Counted from the first letter of the stretch, positions 8,547-18,299 are shown. The stretch is 64,000 nt of DNA from DATFDN01 sp963756495 (GCA_963756495.1 CAVWNS010000001.1:434001-498000); one strand, 5' to 3'. The notes: a model not told the origin generated them from the letters alone. Numbers and translations: made by a program.

Positions 8547-9764
8547 ATGGCCAAGATCAAGGTGAAGACCCCCGTCGTCGAACTCGACGGAGACGAGATG
8601 ACCCGCATCATCTGGGGGTTCATCAAGGACAAGCTGATCCTGCCGTACCTCGACGTCGAGCTGCTGTATTTCGACCTCGGGATGGAGTACCGCGACGCGA
8701 CCGACGACCAGGTGACGGTCGATTCGGCCCGGGCCATCGCCAAATATGGCGTGGGTGTGAAATGCGCCACCATCACCCCCGACGAGGCGCGGGTGAAGGA
8801 GTTCGGCCTCAAGCGGATGTATCGCAGCCCGAACGGCACCATCCGCAACATTTTGGACGGCACGATCTTCCGCGAGCCGATCATCTGCAAGAACGTGCCG
8901 CGCCTGGTGCCGCACTGGACCAAGCCGATCGTCATCGGCCGCCACGCCTACGGCGACATCTATCGCGCCACGGAGATGAGGATTCCCGGTCCCGGCCGCG
9001 TCCGGCTTGTCTACGAGCCGGCCGACGAAAACGAGCGCGCCCAGATCCTGTCGGTGCATGAGTTCAAGGGACCGGGCGTGGCGATGGGCATGCACAACAT
9101 CCAGGTCTCGATTGACGGCTTCGCCCGCGCCTCCTTCAACTACGGGCTCCAGCGCGGCTATCCCGTCTATCTGTCCACCAAGAACACCATCCTGAAGGTC
9201 TATGACGGCTACTTCAAGGATCGCTTCCAGGAGATCTTCGACGCCGAATTCAAGGCGCAATACGATAAGGCGGGCCTGACCTACGAGCACCGGCTGATCG
9301 ACGACATGGTGGCCCAGGCGCTCAAATGGTCCGGCGGCTATCTGTGGGCCTGCAAGAACTACGACGGCGACGTGGAATCCGACATCGTGGCGCAGGGCTT
9401 CGGCTCGCTCGGCCTGATGACCTCGGTGCTGCTGAGCCCGGACGGCAGGACGGTGGAGAGCGAGGCGGCGCACGGCACGGTGACGCGCCACTACCGTCAG
9501 CACCAGAAGGGCCAGGAGACCTCCACCAACCCGATCGCCTCGATCTTCGCCTGGACGCGCGGCCTGGCCTATCGTGGCCGGTTCGACGACACGCCCGAGG
9601 TGACGCGCTTCGCGGAGACGCTGGAACGGGTGTGCGTGGCGACGGTGGAGTCCGGCCACATGACCAAGGACCTCGCCGTTCTGATCGGGCTGGAGCAGAA
9701 ATGGCTCAACACCCAGGCGTTCCTGGCGAAGATCGACGAAAACCTGCAAACCGCGATGAAGTAG
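8547..9764 (+). CDS. icd: NADP-dependent isocitrate dehydrogenase
   Basis: A 405-residue homodimeric isocitrate dehydrogenase of the eukaryote-like subfamily, converting isocitrate to 2-oxoglutarate and CO2 in the TCA cycle. Diagnostic segments: VELDGDEMTRIIWGFIK at the start, VKCATITPDEARVKEF, RSPNGTIRNILDGTIFREPI, STKNTILKVYDGYFK, and the NADP region ESEAAHGTVTRHYRQHQ. The ATG at 8547 was chosen over an in-frame upstream ATG because it begins directly with MAKIKVKTPVVELDGDE, as in homologues. It is followed 10 bp later by a dienelactone hydrolase gene. Confidence 0.97.
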   Translation: MAKIKVKTPVVELDGDEMTRIIWGFIKDKLILPYLDVELLYFDLGMEYRDATDDQVTVDSARAIAKYGVGVKCATITPDEARVKEFGLKRMYRSPNGTIRNILDGTIFREPIICKNVPRLVPHWTKPIVIGRHAYGDIYRATEMRIPGPGRVRLVYEPADENERAQILSVHEFKGPGVAMGMHNIQVSIDGFARASFNYGLQRGYPVYLSTKNTILKVYDGYFKDRFQEIFDAEFKAQYDKAGLTYEHRLIDDMVAQALKWSGGYLWACKNYDGDVESDIVAQGFGSLGLMTSVLLSPDGRTVESEAAHGTVTRHYRQHQKGQETSTNPIASIFAWTRGLAYRGRFDDTPEVTRFAETLERVCVATVESGHMTKDLAVLIGLEQKWLNTQAFLAKIDENLQTAMK

Positions 9765-9774
9765 GCACGGCGCC

Positions 9775-10632
9775 ATGAACGAAATAGCCGCACTGACCAC
9801 GCCGCTCGCGCGGCGAGGCTTCATGATGACGTCGATCATCTCCGGCCTGACGCTTGCGACCACGCAGGTGGAGGCGCAGGCGATCCACACCGACACCGCC
9901 GGGCTGGAGACGGGCGAGGTGCAAATCCCGGTCTCCGACGGGAAGCTGCCCGCCTACGCGGCCCGTCCGCAGGGCGCCGGCCCGTTTCCGATCGTGCTGG
10001 TGGTGGAGGAGATATTCGGGGTCCACGACTACATCCAGGACGTTTGCCGCCGTCTTGCCCACCAGGGCTATCTTGCCGTCGCCGCCGAGTACTACGCGCG
10101 CGTCGGCGACCTGTCGGAGGCGATGTCGGCGCAGCAGGCCTCGGCGATCGTCGGCAAGGCGCCGGACCGGCAAATGATGGCCGACATGGACGCGGTCGCC
10201 GCCTGGGCCGCCCGCAACCAGGGCGACGGAGGCCGGCTCGGGATGACTGGATTCTGTCGCGGGGGGCGGCAGACCTGGCTGTATGCCGCCCACAACCCGC
10301 ATCTGCGCGCCGCCGTCTCCTGGTACGGCGTGCTGGACGGCCAGACCAGCGCGATCCAGCCGGAGACCGCGCTGGCGATGGTGGACAAGGTGCTCTGCCC
10401 GGTTCTGGGCCTATACGGGGACCAGGATGGCGCCAACCCGCTGCAGTTGATCCACGAAGCGGAGGCCAAGGCCAAGGGCGCGCGCGAACCGGTGGCGTTC
10501 GTCATCTACCCCGGCGCGCCGCACGGCTTCCATGCCGATTATCGTCCCAGCTATGGCAAGGCCGACGCCGAGGACGGGTGGCGGCGGATGCTGGCGTGGT
10601 TCCAGAAATACGGCGTGGGATCGTCGGCTTAG
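9775..10632 (+). CDS. Dienelactone hydrolase family protein (putatively exported)
   Basis: A 285-residue alpha/beta hydrolase of the dienelactone hydrolase family. The nucleophile is cysteine in GFCRGGR (near residue 160), the acid is in LYGDQDGANP and the histidine in PGAPHGFHADYRPSYG. Residues 1-35 (PLARRGFMMTSIISGLTLAT...VEAQA) resemble a twin-arginine or Sec signal that is common in this subgroup. Such enzymes open lactone rings, for example in aromatic catabolism, but many have other ester substrates. It follows icd closely and may be cotranscribed. Confidence 0.88.
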   Translation: MNEIAALTTPLARRGFMMTSIISGLTLATTQVEAQAIHTDTAGLETGEVQIPVSDGKLPAYAARPQGAGPFPIVLVVEEIFGVHDYIQDVCRRLAHQGYLAVAAEYYARVGDLSEAMSAQQASAIVGKAPDRQMMADMDAVAAWAARNQGDGGRLGMTGFCRGGRQTWLYAAHNPHLRAAVSWYGVLDGQTSAIQPETALAMVDKVLCPVLGLYGDQDGANPLQLIHEAEAKAKGAREPVAFVIYPGAPHGFHADYRPSYGKADAEDGWRRMLAWFQKYGVGSSA

Positions 10633-10966
10633 CCACCAAAGCGGGTCTATCCGGGGCACGGCCCGCAACCAGCGCCGCCGCAGGTGGCAGCGGGGACGCC
10701 GGGCCCGCTGCCCGGACGATCGCGAAACGCCTCATACGATCGTGTCTATAGGGTGGGGTGGGGGCCCTATACCAAGAGACGCACACACCGACCGATCCTG
10801 CCGCTGGGCCCTATCCCCCTCCCCTTACGGAGCGAGCCGGGAGAGAACGTTTTCCAGAGGTCGGCAATGAGGGACGCCGGCATTACTCAGATCCAGACGA
10901 CGACGGCACAGGTGGAAACACACGTGGACGCCGATCGTCACTCGTTGAAAACGGAGCCTTTCTAGT
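10633..10966. other. Intergenic region, 334 bp, with a short perfect inverted repeat
   Basis: No supported gene. A TATAGGG / CCCTATA inverted repeat occupies 10747-10771 around a G-rich loop. A 33-codon reading frame (10867-10965) just upstream of the next feature has no recognisable content. The stretch could hold the promoter of the downstream acylation cassette. Confidence 0.35.
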
Positions 10967-11107
10967 ATGGACGATGCCATCTACAGTGAGATGACTTCGA
11001 TATTCCGCGATGTAGTCGATGACGACGTCATTGTCGTCACGGCCGGTGGCGTGCCCGCGACGTCGATGACGGTGCAGTGCGACGGTTTCGCGCTGCCGGT
11101 CGCGTAG
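10967..11107 (+). pseudogene. Truncated acyl-carrier-protein-like ORF
   Basis: A 46-codon frame beginning MDDAIYSEMTSIFRDVVDDD, which closely resembles the first helix of the acyl carrier proteins that precede SGNH/MBOAT acylation genes. Such proteins normally run about 80 residues and carry a Asp-Ser-Met/Leu phosphopantetheine site. Here the frame ends in ALPVA 46 residues in. The only Ser-Met is in PATSMTVQ, without the Asp. I read it as an ACP remnant or a frameshifted ACP. It sits 22 bp before the SGNH gene. Confidence 0.45.
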
Positions 11108-11129
11108 GCGGGGGCAGGAGGCGGGCACA

Positions 11130-12293
11130 ATGGCGTCACCACCCACGAACGGTGGCCCCGCGAGGGGCGCCCGGCTGCCGCGCCGCGACTGGCTGCTGCT
11201 GCCGCTGGTCAGCCTCATGACCGTGCTGGCGATGTTCGTGCTGAGCGAGGTGGGCTCGCGCGTGTTGTACGCCGAGAAGGTGGACAATGCCTGCCGGATT
11301 CCGGATGTCCAGCTGAGCTATCGGTTCAAGCCGAACTGCACGACGCATACCAAAGTCGCCGAGGGTCCGTGGGTCACGGACCACTACAATTCCTGCGGCT
11401 ACCGCTCGGCGGAGGATTGCGGCCCCGTTCCGGCGGGCACGCGCCGGGTGGCGCTGCTCGGCTCCTCGCTGAGCGAGGGCTACATGGTGCCGTATCGCGA
11501 TACGATCGGCGCCAGCCTCGGCGCCGCCCTGACCCGCCTGTGCCACGCGCCCGTCCAGGTGCAGAATCTCGGGGGCACCGGCTATGTCGGTCACAAGGCC
11601 CTGGCCAGCCTGCATGAGGCGTTGGCGCTGAAGCCCGACGCCGCGGTGACGGTGGTGACATATCACGACGTCGAGGATGAATCCGACCTCGACGCGCTGC
11701 CGGGTTCCGCCTGGGACACGCTGCATACCGGGGCCCTGACCGGCATGCAGCGCGTATTCGCTCTGCTGAAAGAGAGCCGCGCCGTCGTGGTGGCACAGCA
11801 TTTCCTGTTCCAGAACATGGCCTTGTACTTGCCGCTCTACTTGCATTACGGCGACCAGGCCGACTTCCTGCGGCCGCCTTTCACGCCGGCATGGCAGCGC
11901 CGCCTGAACCATTTCGATCTCCTGATCGGGCGGATGGCCCAGCAAACTCACGCGGCGTCCGTTCCGTTCATGCTGGTGCATGTCCCGCAGCAGGCGCAAG
12001 CAGCGCTACTTGCCGACCGCGACCCGCCGCGTGGCGTCGATCCCCGCGCCTTCGGCGAGGCCCTGGGCGCAATCGCCGCGCGCCACGGCGTCCTCTATCT
12101 TGACTTCACGCAAGACATGGAGGGCATGACAGCCCCCGAGCGCCTGTATTATCCGGTGAACGGTCATCTCTCGGACGTCGGACAGCCGATCCTGGCCAAG
12201 GCGATCGCGCAACGCTTCGTGGATGGAGCCGTCCCCGCCTTCTCTGACTGCCTTGGATCGGGAGCCTATCAGGCGAAGGGAACGACGCGATGA
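11130..12293 (+). CDS. Membrane-anchored SGNH/GDSL hydrolase-like protein, acylation partner
   Basis: A 387-residue protein with one N-terminal membrane segment (about residues 21-42) and an extracytoplasmic SGNH domain. Block I is ALLGSSLSEGY, with serine in GSSLSEG in place of GDS. Block V is PVNGHLSDVG, where the histidine is present and the usual aspartate is Asn/Gly. In AlgX/AlgJ/DltD-type systems such proteins pass acyl groups from the MBOAT protein to an exported polymer. It overlaps the MBOAT gene by four bases (ATGA), which strongly supports a joint role. Confidence 0.8.
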   Translation: MASPPTNGGPARGARLPRRDWLLLPLVSLMTVLAMFVLSEVGSRVLYAEKVDNACRIPDVQLSYRFKPNCTTHTKVAEGPWVTDHYNSCGYRSAEDCGPVPAGTRRVALLGSSLSEGYMVPYRDTIGASLGAALTRLCHAPVQVQNLGGTGYVGHKALASLHEALALKPDAAVTVVTYHDVEDESDLDALPGSAWDTLHTGALTGMQRVFALLKESRAVVVAQHFLFQNMALYLPLYLHYGDQADFLRPPFTPAWQRRLNHFDLLIGRMAQQTHAASVPFMLVHVPQQAQAALLADRDPPRGVDPRAFGEALGAIAARHGVLYLDFTQDMEGMTAPERLYYPVNGHLSDVGQPILAKAIAQRFVDGAVPAFSDCLGSGAYQAKGTTR

Positions 12294-13732
12294 TCGTCCC
12301 CTCGATCGGCTTTCTCGCGTTCGCCGGCCTGGCCGCGATCGTGTTCAACCTCTCCGCCGCCCAGGGCTGGCGGCAAGCGGTGCTCCTGGCCGTGAACGTG
12401 GTATTCCTGACGAGCTTCTCGCACAATCCGGTCGCGTTCCTGCCGTTCGCCGGCTTCCTGGCGCTCGGCTACGTCACGATCCGGATCACCCGCAATGGCG
12501 CCCGCCCCCATCTGTGGCTCGGTCTTCTGTTGCTCACGCTGTTCGTCTTCTTCTGGCTCAAGCGCTACAGCTTCATTCCGTCGGACATGTTCCTGGCGTA
12601 TTCCTACCTTCTCGTCGGCCTGTCCTATGTCTTCTTCCGAGTGATGCACCTGGTCATCGACGTGCATGAGGGCTCTGTGCCCAACCAGATCGGCGTGCTC
12701 TCCTACCTGAACTACACGCTGAACTTCACCAGCCTGGTGTCGGGGCCGATCCAGCGCTACCAGGACTATCATCGGATGGAGGAGGTCGAACGCCTCCCGC
12801 TCGACGTGATCGTCGCTGGGCGGGCGCTCGAGCGGATCGTGATCGGCTACTTCAAGGTGGCGATCGTCTCGATGGCGCTGTCCACTTGGCACACGCAGAC
12901 GATCCAGGCTCTGGCGCCGCACATGAGCCTGCCCGACCGCGTGCAGGAGGCCATCCTCATCGCGGCGATCTACCCGGTGTACCTCTACTTCAATTTCTCA
13001 GGCTACACCGACGTGGTGATCGGGGTCGCGCGGTTCTTCCGAATCGTGTTGCCGGAAAACTTCAACCTGCCATTCTCATCCGAGAACTTCCTGATCTTCT
13101 GGAGCCGCTGGCACATCACCCTGTCCAGTTGGCTCAAGACCTATGTGTACAATCCGCTGATGATGACCTCCGTGCGGCGCATCACCGCGCCCGCGGTCGC
13201 GCCGTTCCTTGGGGTATTCGCCTTCTTCGTGACGTTCTTCCTGGTCGGCCTCTGGCACGGGCAGACCTCCGAATTCATCTTCTTCGGGTTCCTGCAGGGG
13301 GGCGGCGTCAGCGCCAACAAGCTGTACCAGATCGCGATGGCGCGCTGGCTGGGCCGCAAGGGCTATCGCGACCTTTGCGCCCGCCCGCTCTATGCGGCGT
13401 GCGCGCGCGGGCTGACATTCACATGGTTCGCCTTCACGCTGTTCTGGTTCTGGTCGAGCTGGGGCGAGATGGCCCGCTTCGCCGCCGATCTGGGCGGCCT
13501 CGCCATCGCCCTCGCCTGGCTAGCGATCTTCGTCGGTGCGACCATCGTGCTCGCGGCGCTGGTGGGGCTGCGCGCGGGTGCGCTCGGGATCGCTTGGGGC
13601 CGTGCGCGCACGCCCGTGCTGACCTCGCGCTACCTGCGGACGGCCTGGAGCACCGCCCTGGTGGTGACGACCGCCTTCGTCGTCATCCTGCTCAACTCCC
13701 CGGCGCCGGTGATCGTCTACAAGGCGTTCTGA
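12290..13732 (+). CDS. MBOAT family O-acyltransferase (AlgI/DltB-like)
   Basis: A 480-residue polytopic membrane protein of the membrane-bound O-acyltransferase family. Key segments are FSGYTDVVIGVARFF, FWSRWHITLSSWLKTYVYNP and LVGLWHGQTSEF, where the histidine of GLWHG is the invariant catalytic residue. It moves acyl (often acetyl) groups across the inner membrane for O-acylation of an extracellular polysaccharide or similar polymer. It is coupled to the SGNH gene and ends 33 bp from the convergent alaS. The polymer is unknown; no polysaccharide synthase is adjacent. Confidence 0.92.
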   Translation: MIVPSIGFLAFAGLAAIVFNLSAAQGWRQAVLLAVNVVFLTSFSHNPVAFLPFAGFLALGYVTIRITRNGARPHLWLGLLLLTLFVFFWLKRYSFIPSDMFLAYSYLLVGLSYVFFRVMHLVIDVHEGSVPNQIGVLSYLNYTLNFTSLVSGPIQRYQDYHRMEEVERLPLDVIVAGRALERIVIGYFKVAIVSMALSTWHTQTIQALAPHMSLPDRVQEAILIAAIYPVYLYFNFSGYTDVVIGVARFFRIVLPENFNLPFSSENFLIFWSRWHITLSSWLKTYVYNPLMMTSVRRITAPAVAPFLGVFAFFVTFFLVGLWHGQTSEFIFFGFLQGGGVSANKLYQIAMARWLGRKGYRDLCARPLYAACARGLTFTWFAFTLFWFWSSWGEMARFAADLGGLAIALAWLAIFVGATIVLAALVGLRAGALGIAWGRARTPVLTSRYLRTAWSTALVVTTAFVVILLNSPAPVIVYKAF

Positions 13733-13765
13733 CCGCCGTCCGCCATAAGGCAGCGCGCCCGCCGA

Positions 13766-16408
13766 TCACGCCGCCAGCGCGGTCCGCACCGCCTCCAGCG
13801 CGGCATCGGCGCGCCCGCCCTCCGGGCCGCCCGCTTGCGCGAGGTCGGGGCGGCCGCCGCCGCCCTTGCCGCCCACGGCGGCCGAAGCGGCGCGGACCAG
13901 CGAGACGGCGTTGAACCGCGGCGTCAGATCGGGCGACACGCCGACCACGATGCTGGCCTTGCCCTCGGCGGTGGAGACCAGGGCGACGACGCCGCTGCCG
14001 AGCTGCTTGCCGATCGCGTCGGCCAGGCTCTTCAATTCGCGGGCCGGCACCTCGCCGAGATTGCGGGCAGCGAGGCGCACGCCGTTCACATCCTCGACTT
14101 CGGAACCGGTGGCATCGCCGGTGGCGAGCTTGCGCTGCAAGTCGGTGAGCTGACGCTCCAGCCGGCGTCGATCCTCCATCAGCGCGGCGACCCGCTCTGC
14201 GACATCCAGCGGGCCGGTGCGCAGCGCGCCGGCGGCCTCGGCCAGGACGCGCTCGTTGGCCGCGACCAGCGCCTCGGCCGCCTCGCCCGCGACCGCCTCG
14301 ATGCGGCGCACGCCGGCGCTGACCCCGCCCTCGCCGACAATGCGGAAATAGCCGATGTCGCCGGTGCGGCGGACATGCGTGCCGCCGCACAGCTCAATCG
14401 AGTAGGCCGGCTTGTTGCCCTCGCCCGCGCCCATCATCACGACGCGGACCTCCTCGCCGTATTTCTCGCCGAACAGCGCCATGGCGCCCATCTCGACTGC
14501 GGTGTCGGGGGTCATCAGGCGCGTCGCGACCTCGGTGTTCTCGCGGATGCGCCGGTTCACCTCGGCCTCGACCCAGGCAAGCTCGTCGGGCGTGATCGGG
14601 CGCGGCTGGCTCACGTCGAAGCGCAGCCGGTCGGGTGCGTTTAGGCTGCCCTTCTGCGTGACATGCGTGCCGAGCTTACGGCGCAGCGCCTCGTGCAGGA
14701 GATGCGTCGCGGAGTGGTGCGCGCGGATCGCGGTGCGGCGGGCATGATCCACCTCTGCCAGGACCGGCTGGCCGACGCGCGCAACGCCGGCGGCGACGAC
14801 GCCGAGATGCATGAACAGGTCGCCCAACTTGCGCTGGGTGTCGCTGATCGCGATGCGCAGCCCGTCGGGGCCGGAGATCACGCCGGTATCGCCCACCTGC
14901 CCGCCGCTCTCGCCGTAGAACGGCGTCTGGTTGAGGACGAGCGCGACCTCCTGGCCGGCGCCGATCTCGGTCGCGCGCACGCCATTGGTCACTAGCGCAA
15001 GGATTTCGGCTTCCGCGGTCTCGGTCGCGTAGCCCAGGAACTCGGTCGGGCCGACGCGCTCCTTGATCTCGAAGAATACCTGCTCGGTGGCGGCCTCCCC
15101 CGAACCGGCCCAGGCGGCACGGGCGCGCATGCGCTGCTCGGCCATGGCTTCCTCAAAGCCAGCGACATCGACGCCGCGCCCCTGCTCGCGCAGCGCATCC
15201 TGCGTCAGGTCGAGCGGGAAGCCGTACGTGTCGTAGAGGCGGAAGGCGACGGCGCCGGGCAGCGCCTGACGCTCGCCGAGCCGCGCCGTCTCCTCGGCGA
15301 GCAGGTGAAGCCCGCGCTCCAGCATGGCCTTGAAGCGCGTCTCCTCCAGGAGCAGCGTCTCCTGGATCAGCGCCTCGGCGCGTCCGAGTTCGGAATAGGC
15401 GAGGCCCATCTGGCGCACGAGCGTGGGCACCAGCCGCCACATCACCGGATCGCGCGCACCCATCATGTGGGAGTGGCGCATGGCCCGACGCATGATCCGG
15501 CGCAGCACGTAGCCGCGTCCCTCGTTGGACGGCAGCACGCCGTCGGCGATCAGGAACGACGTGCTGCGCAGATGATCGGCGATGACCCGGTGGCCGATCT
15601 TGTGCGGTCCGTCCGGGTCCTGCCCGGTCGCCTCGGCGCTCGCCAGGATCAGGGCGCGCAAGGTGTCGGTGTCGTAGGTGTCGTGCTTGCATTGCAGGAT
15701 GGCGGCGAACCGCTCCAGCCCCATGCCGGTGTCGATCGAGGGCCGGGGCAGCGGGATGCGCGTGCCGGGCGGGCCTTCCTCGAACTGCATGAACACGAGG
15801 TTCCAGATCTCGACAAAGCGGTCGCCGTCCTCCTCGGCGCTGCCGGGCGGCCCGCCGGGAATGCTCGGGCCGTGGTCGTAGAAGATCTCCGAGCACGGGC
15901 CGCACGGCCCGGTATCGCCCATGCGCCAGAAATTGTCGGCGGTGGGGATGCGGAGGATGCGACTGTCGGGCAGGCCGGCGATCTTGCGCCAGTAAGTCGC
16001 GGCGGCGTCGTCCTCGGAGAACACCGTGACCAGGAGCCGGTCCGCAGACAGGCCGAAATCGCGGGTGATCAGCTCCCACGCATAGGCGATCGCCTGCTCC
16101 TTGAAGTAGTCGCCGAAGCTGAAATTGCCCAGCATCTCGAAGAAGGTGTGGTGGCGGGCGGTGTAGCCCACGTTGTCGAGGTCGTTATGTTTGCCGCCGG
16201 CGCGCACGCATTTCTGCGCGGTGGTGGCGCGCGCGTAGTTGCGCTTCTCCTGCCCGGTGAAGACGTTCTTGAACTGCACCATGCCGGCGTTGGTGAACAG
16301 CAGCGTGGGATCGTTGCGCGGCACGAGCGGCGAGCTGGCGACCACCTCGTGCCCGTTGCGGGCGAAGTAGTCGAGGAAGGTCGCGCGGATGTCGTTGCTG
16401 GAGGGCAT
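13766..16408 (-). CDS. alaS: Alanyl-tRNA synthetase
   Basis: An 880-residue class II synthetase that charges tRNA-Ala. The catalytic domain opens with SNDIRATFLDYFARNGHEVV and contains FTNAGMVQFKNVFTG and TTAQKCVRAGGKHNDL. The editing domain carries the zinc ligands HHSATHLLH and ELCGGTHVRRTGDIG. The C-terminal oligomerization/C-Ala part holds the glycine-rich AVGGKGGGGRPDLAQAGG. All domains and length are normal. No T-box or other leader was seen in the 156 bp upstream. Confidence 0.98.
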   Translation of the reverse strand: MPSSNDIRATFLDYFARNGHEVVASSPLVPRNDPTLLFTNAGMVQFKNVFTGQEKRNYARATTAQKCVRAGGKHNDLDNVGYTARHHTFFEMLGNFSFGDYFKEQAIAYAWELITRDFGLSADRLLVTVFSEDDAAATYWRKIAGLPDSRILRIPTADNFWRMGDTGPCGPCSEIFYDHGPSIPGGPPGSAEEDGDRFVEIWNLVFMQFEEGPPGTRIPLPRPSIDTGMGLERFAAILQCKHDTYDTDTLRALILASAEATGQDPDGPHKIGHRVIADHLRSTSFLIADGVLPSNEGRGYVLRRIMRRAMRHSHMMGARDPVMWRLVPTLVRQMGLAYSELGRAEALIQETLLLEETRFKAMLERGLHLLAEETARLGERQALPGAVAFRLYDTYGFPLDLTQDALREQGRGVDVAGFEEAMAEQRMRARAAWAGSGEAATEQVFFEIKERVGPTEFLGYATETAEAEILALVTNGVRATEIGAGQEVALVLNQTPFYGESGGQVGDTGVISGPDGLRIAISDTQRKLGDLFMHLGVVAAGVARVGQPVLAEVDHARRTAIRAHHSATHLLHEALRRKLGTHVTQKGSLNAPDRLRFDVSQPRPITPDELAWVEAEVNRRIRENTEVATRLMTPDTAVEMGAMALFGEKYGEEVRVVMMGAGEGNKPAYSIELCGGTHVRRTGDIGYFRIVGEGGVSAGVRRIEAVAGEAAEALVAANERVLAEAAGALRTGPLDVAERVAALMEDRRRLERQLTDLQRKLATGDATGSEVEDVNGVRLAARNLGEVPARELKSLADAIGKQLGSGVVALVSTAEGKASIVVGVSPDLTPRFNAVSLVRAASAAVGGKGGGGRPDLAQAGGPEGGRADAALEAVRTALAA

Positions 16409-16564
16409 GGTGAGCCGGATGTGGTCCTGATCCTGGGCGGCGGAAGGACTTAGCGCAGCCCTGCTGCCCTGTCACCCGCGCGGGGGTGGGCCGGACTGCC
16501 CATGCGGCCGCGCAACGCCCCCCGTGCACCGTCGTTCGTCTGATGCGGATCGGAGGCGCAGCGC

Positions 16565-17060
16565 GTGAGCACGGCCGGGCGGCGCTTCGCGGCACTGTTC
16601 CCCAATGCCTTCGCCTTCGTCATGGCGACCGGCATCCTGGCCCTCGGGGCGCACGCGCTAGGCCAGCATCGCCTGGGCTGGGCCTTGTTCGCGGTGAACA
16701 TCGGGGCTTGGCTGGTGTTCTGGGCGGCCGGCTTCCTCCGCGCGGTCCACGAGCCGATCCGGCTCGCCCGCGAACTCGGACGGCATCGGACCGGCCCGGG
16801 TTTCTGACCCTGGTCGCCGGCACCGCCGTCCTCGGCAGCGACTTCGCCGCGTTCCATCTCGCCAGATGGCTCGTCGTGCCGCTCTTTGCCGCAGCGGTCG
16901 CGCTGTGGTGGATCGTCCAATACGGCTTCCTCGCCGGCGTCACGGAGGGGCGGAGCAAGCCGCCCCTGGAGCAGGGATTTCCGGCCAATGGCTGCTGCTG
17001 GTGGTGGCGACCCAGCGGTCGCCTCGCTCGGCGCGGACGTGCTGAAGCAGAAGCCGAAGC
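16565..17060 (+). pseudogene. Tellurite-resistance/dicarboxylate transporter (TDT) family remnant
   Basis: A broken membrane transporter. The first frame (16565-16807) reads RRFAALFPNAFAFVMATGIL and LFAVNIGAWLVFWAAGFLRA, then shifts to LTLVAGTAVLGSDFAAFHLA and KPPLEQG, and shifts again to a WLLLVVATQ segment. This order (FVMATGIL, TLVAGTAVLGSDF, KPPLEQG, LLLVVATQ) matches the N-terminal half of TDT/TehA-like carriers. At least two indels are needed and the second half is missing before the convergent dppF gene. Only the first ~150 residues are recognisable. Confidence 0.65.
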
Positions 17061-17206
17061 GGCGCCCGCCCTCGCCTTCGTCCGCTGCGCGACGCTGGAA
17101 CTGGAGACGGCATATGGCCTGGGCTTCCTGCACGGCCTGGCGCGCGACGTCTTCTGGGTCGCGCTCCAGGCTTGGTGCGCGACGTCCGCCGGCGCACCGG
17201 GCACGC

Positions 17207-18172
17207 TCATTCGCCAAGATGGCACGCCGAGACCTGCCCCGGACCGACCGGGCGCAGCCTCGGCTCCTCGACCCGGCAGCGGTCGAACACGAACGGGCAG
17301 CGGGTGTGGAAGCGGCAGCCCGAGGGCGGGTTGATCGGGCTCGGCACGTCGCCGTGCAGGATCATGCGCTGGCGGCGCGCGTGCGGATCGGGCACCGGGA
17401 CGGCCGAGAGCAGCGCGCGCGTGTACGGATGATGCGCGCGGGTGAACAAGGTGCGCCGATCGGTCAGCTCCACGATCTTGCCGAGATACATCACCGCGAC
17501 CCTATGCGTCAGGTGCTCGACGATCGCGAGGTCGTGGCTGATGAACAGCAGCGCCAGGCCAAGCCGGTCCTGCAAGTCGGCGAGCAGGTTGACGATCTGC
17601 GCCTTCACCGAGACATCGAGCGCCGAGACCGCCTCGTCGCAGACGATCAGGTCGGCACCGGGGGCGAGCGCGCGGGCGATGCCGATGCGCTGGCGCTGAC
17701 CGCCCGAGAACTCGTGCGGGAAACGCCCCGCCGCCTCGCGCGGCAGGCGCACCGTGTCGAGCAGTTCCGCGATCCGGTCCTCGAGCGCGCGCCCGTGCGC
17801 CAGGCCGAAATTGGTGATCGGCTCGGCCAGGATGTCGCGCACCCGCATGCGGGGATTGAGGCTGCTGAACGGGTCCTGGAACACCACCTGCATCCGCCGA
17901 CGCAGAGGGCGGAGCTGACTGGCCGGCAGGTTGTCGATACGCTCGCCGTCCAGATGGACCTCGCCTGACGTGGGCGCCAGCAGCCGCAGGACGGCGCGGC
18001 CGACGGTCGATTTGCCGCAGCCGGACTCGCCCACCAGCGACAGCGTCTCACCCCGGCTGATGTCGAAGCTCACGCCGTCGACGGCGTACACGGTGCCGGC
18101 GCGGCGCCCGAGCACGCCGGCATGGACCGGGAAGTGCTTCTTGAGGTCGGAGACTTCGAGCAGGGCGGTCAT
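17207..18172 (-). CDS. dppF: Peptide ABC transporter ATP-binding protein (DppF-like)
   Basis: A 321-residue ATPase of the dipeptide/oligopeptide/nickel transporter class. Walker A is GESGCGKSTVGRA, the signature is EFSGGQRQRIGIARAL, Walker B is LIVCDEAVSALD (Ala in place of Pro is common here) and the H-loop is LLFISHDLAIV. The C-terminal oligopeptide-transporter domain has PINPPSGCRFHTRCPF, a cysteine-containing motif of this subfamily. It is the last gene of the five-gene dpp operon and is separated from dppD by a hairpin repeat. Confidence 0.93.
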   Translation of the reverse strand: MTALLEVSDLKKHFPVHAGVLGRRAGTVYAVDGVSFDISRGETLSLVGESGCGKSTVGRAVLRLLAPTSGEVHLDGERIDNLPASQLRPLRRRMQVVFQDPFSSLNPRMRVRDILAEPITNFGLAHGRALEDRIAELLDTVRLPREAAGRFPHEFSGGQRQRIGIARALAPGADLIVCDEAVSALDVSVKAQIVNLLADLQDRLGLALLFISHDLAIVEHLTHRVAVMYLGKIVELTDRRTLFTRAHHPYTRALLSAVPVPDPHARRQRMILHGDVPSPINPPSGCRFHTRCPFVFDRCRVEEPRLRPVGPGQVSACHLGE

Positions 18173-18192
18173 GAGCCGATCGCGCCGTCAGC

Positions 18193-18288
18193 GCCCCCTC
18201 CCCCCAACCTCCTCCCGCGACGGGACGGGGAGAAGAGGACAGCGCCCGCCAAGCTCCCTCCACTTGCGGGAGGGGGTTGGGGGAGGGG
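18193..18288. repeat. REP-like palindromic element between dppD and dppF
   Basis: The arms 18193-18217 (C-rich, ending CCTCCCGC) and 18266-18288 (starting GCGGGAGG) are near-perfect inverted complements separated by about 48 bp. This fits an extragenic palindromic repeat and resembles the paired hairpins at 61014-61131, which also carry a GGGAGAGG/GGGAGGGG core. Its place inside an operon could influence differential expression of dppF. Confidence 0.6.
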
Positions 18289-18299
18289 TTCGCTCGCGC

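Noticed and set aside
13835..14644. Long forward-strand frame opposite alaS
   Set aside because: It is the antisense shadow of the alaS editing and C-terminal domains, rich in Arg/Ala/Gly/His, with no motif or ribosome-binding site.
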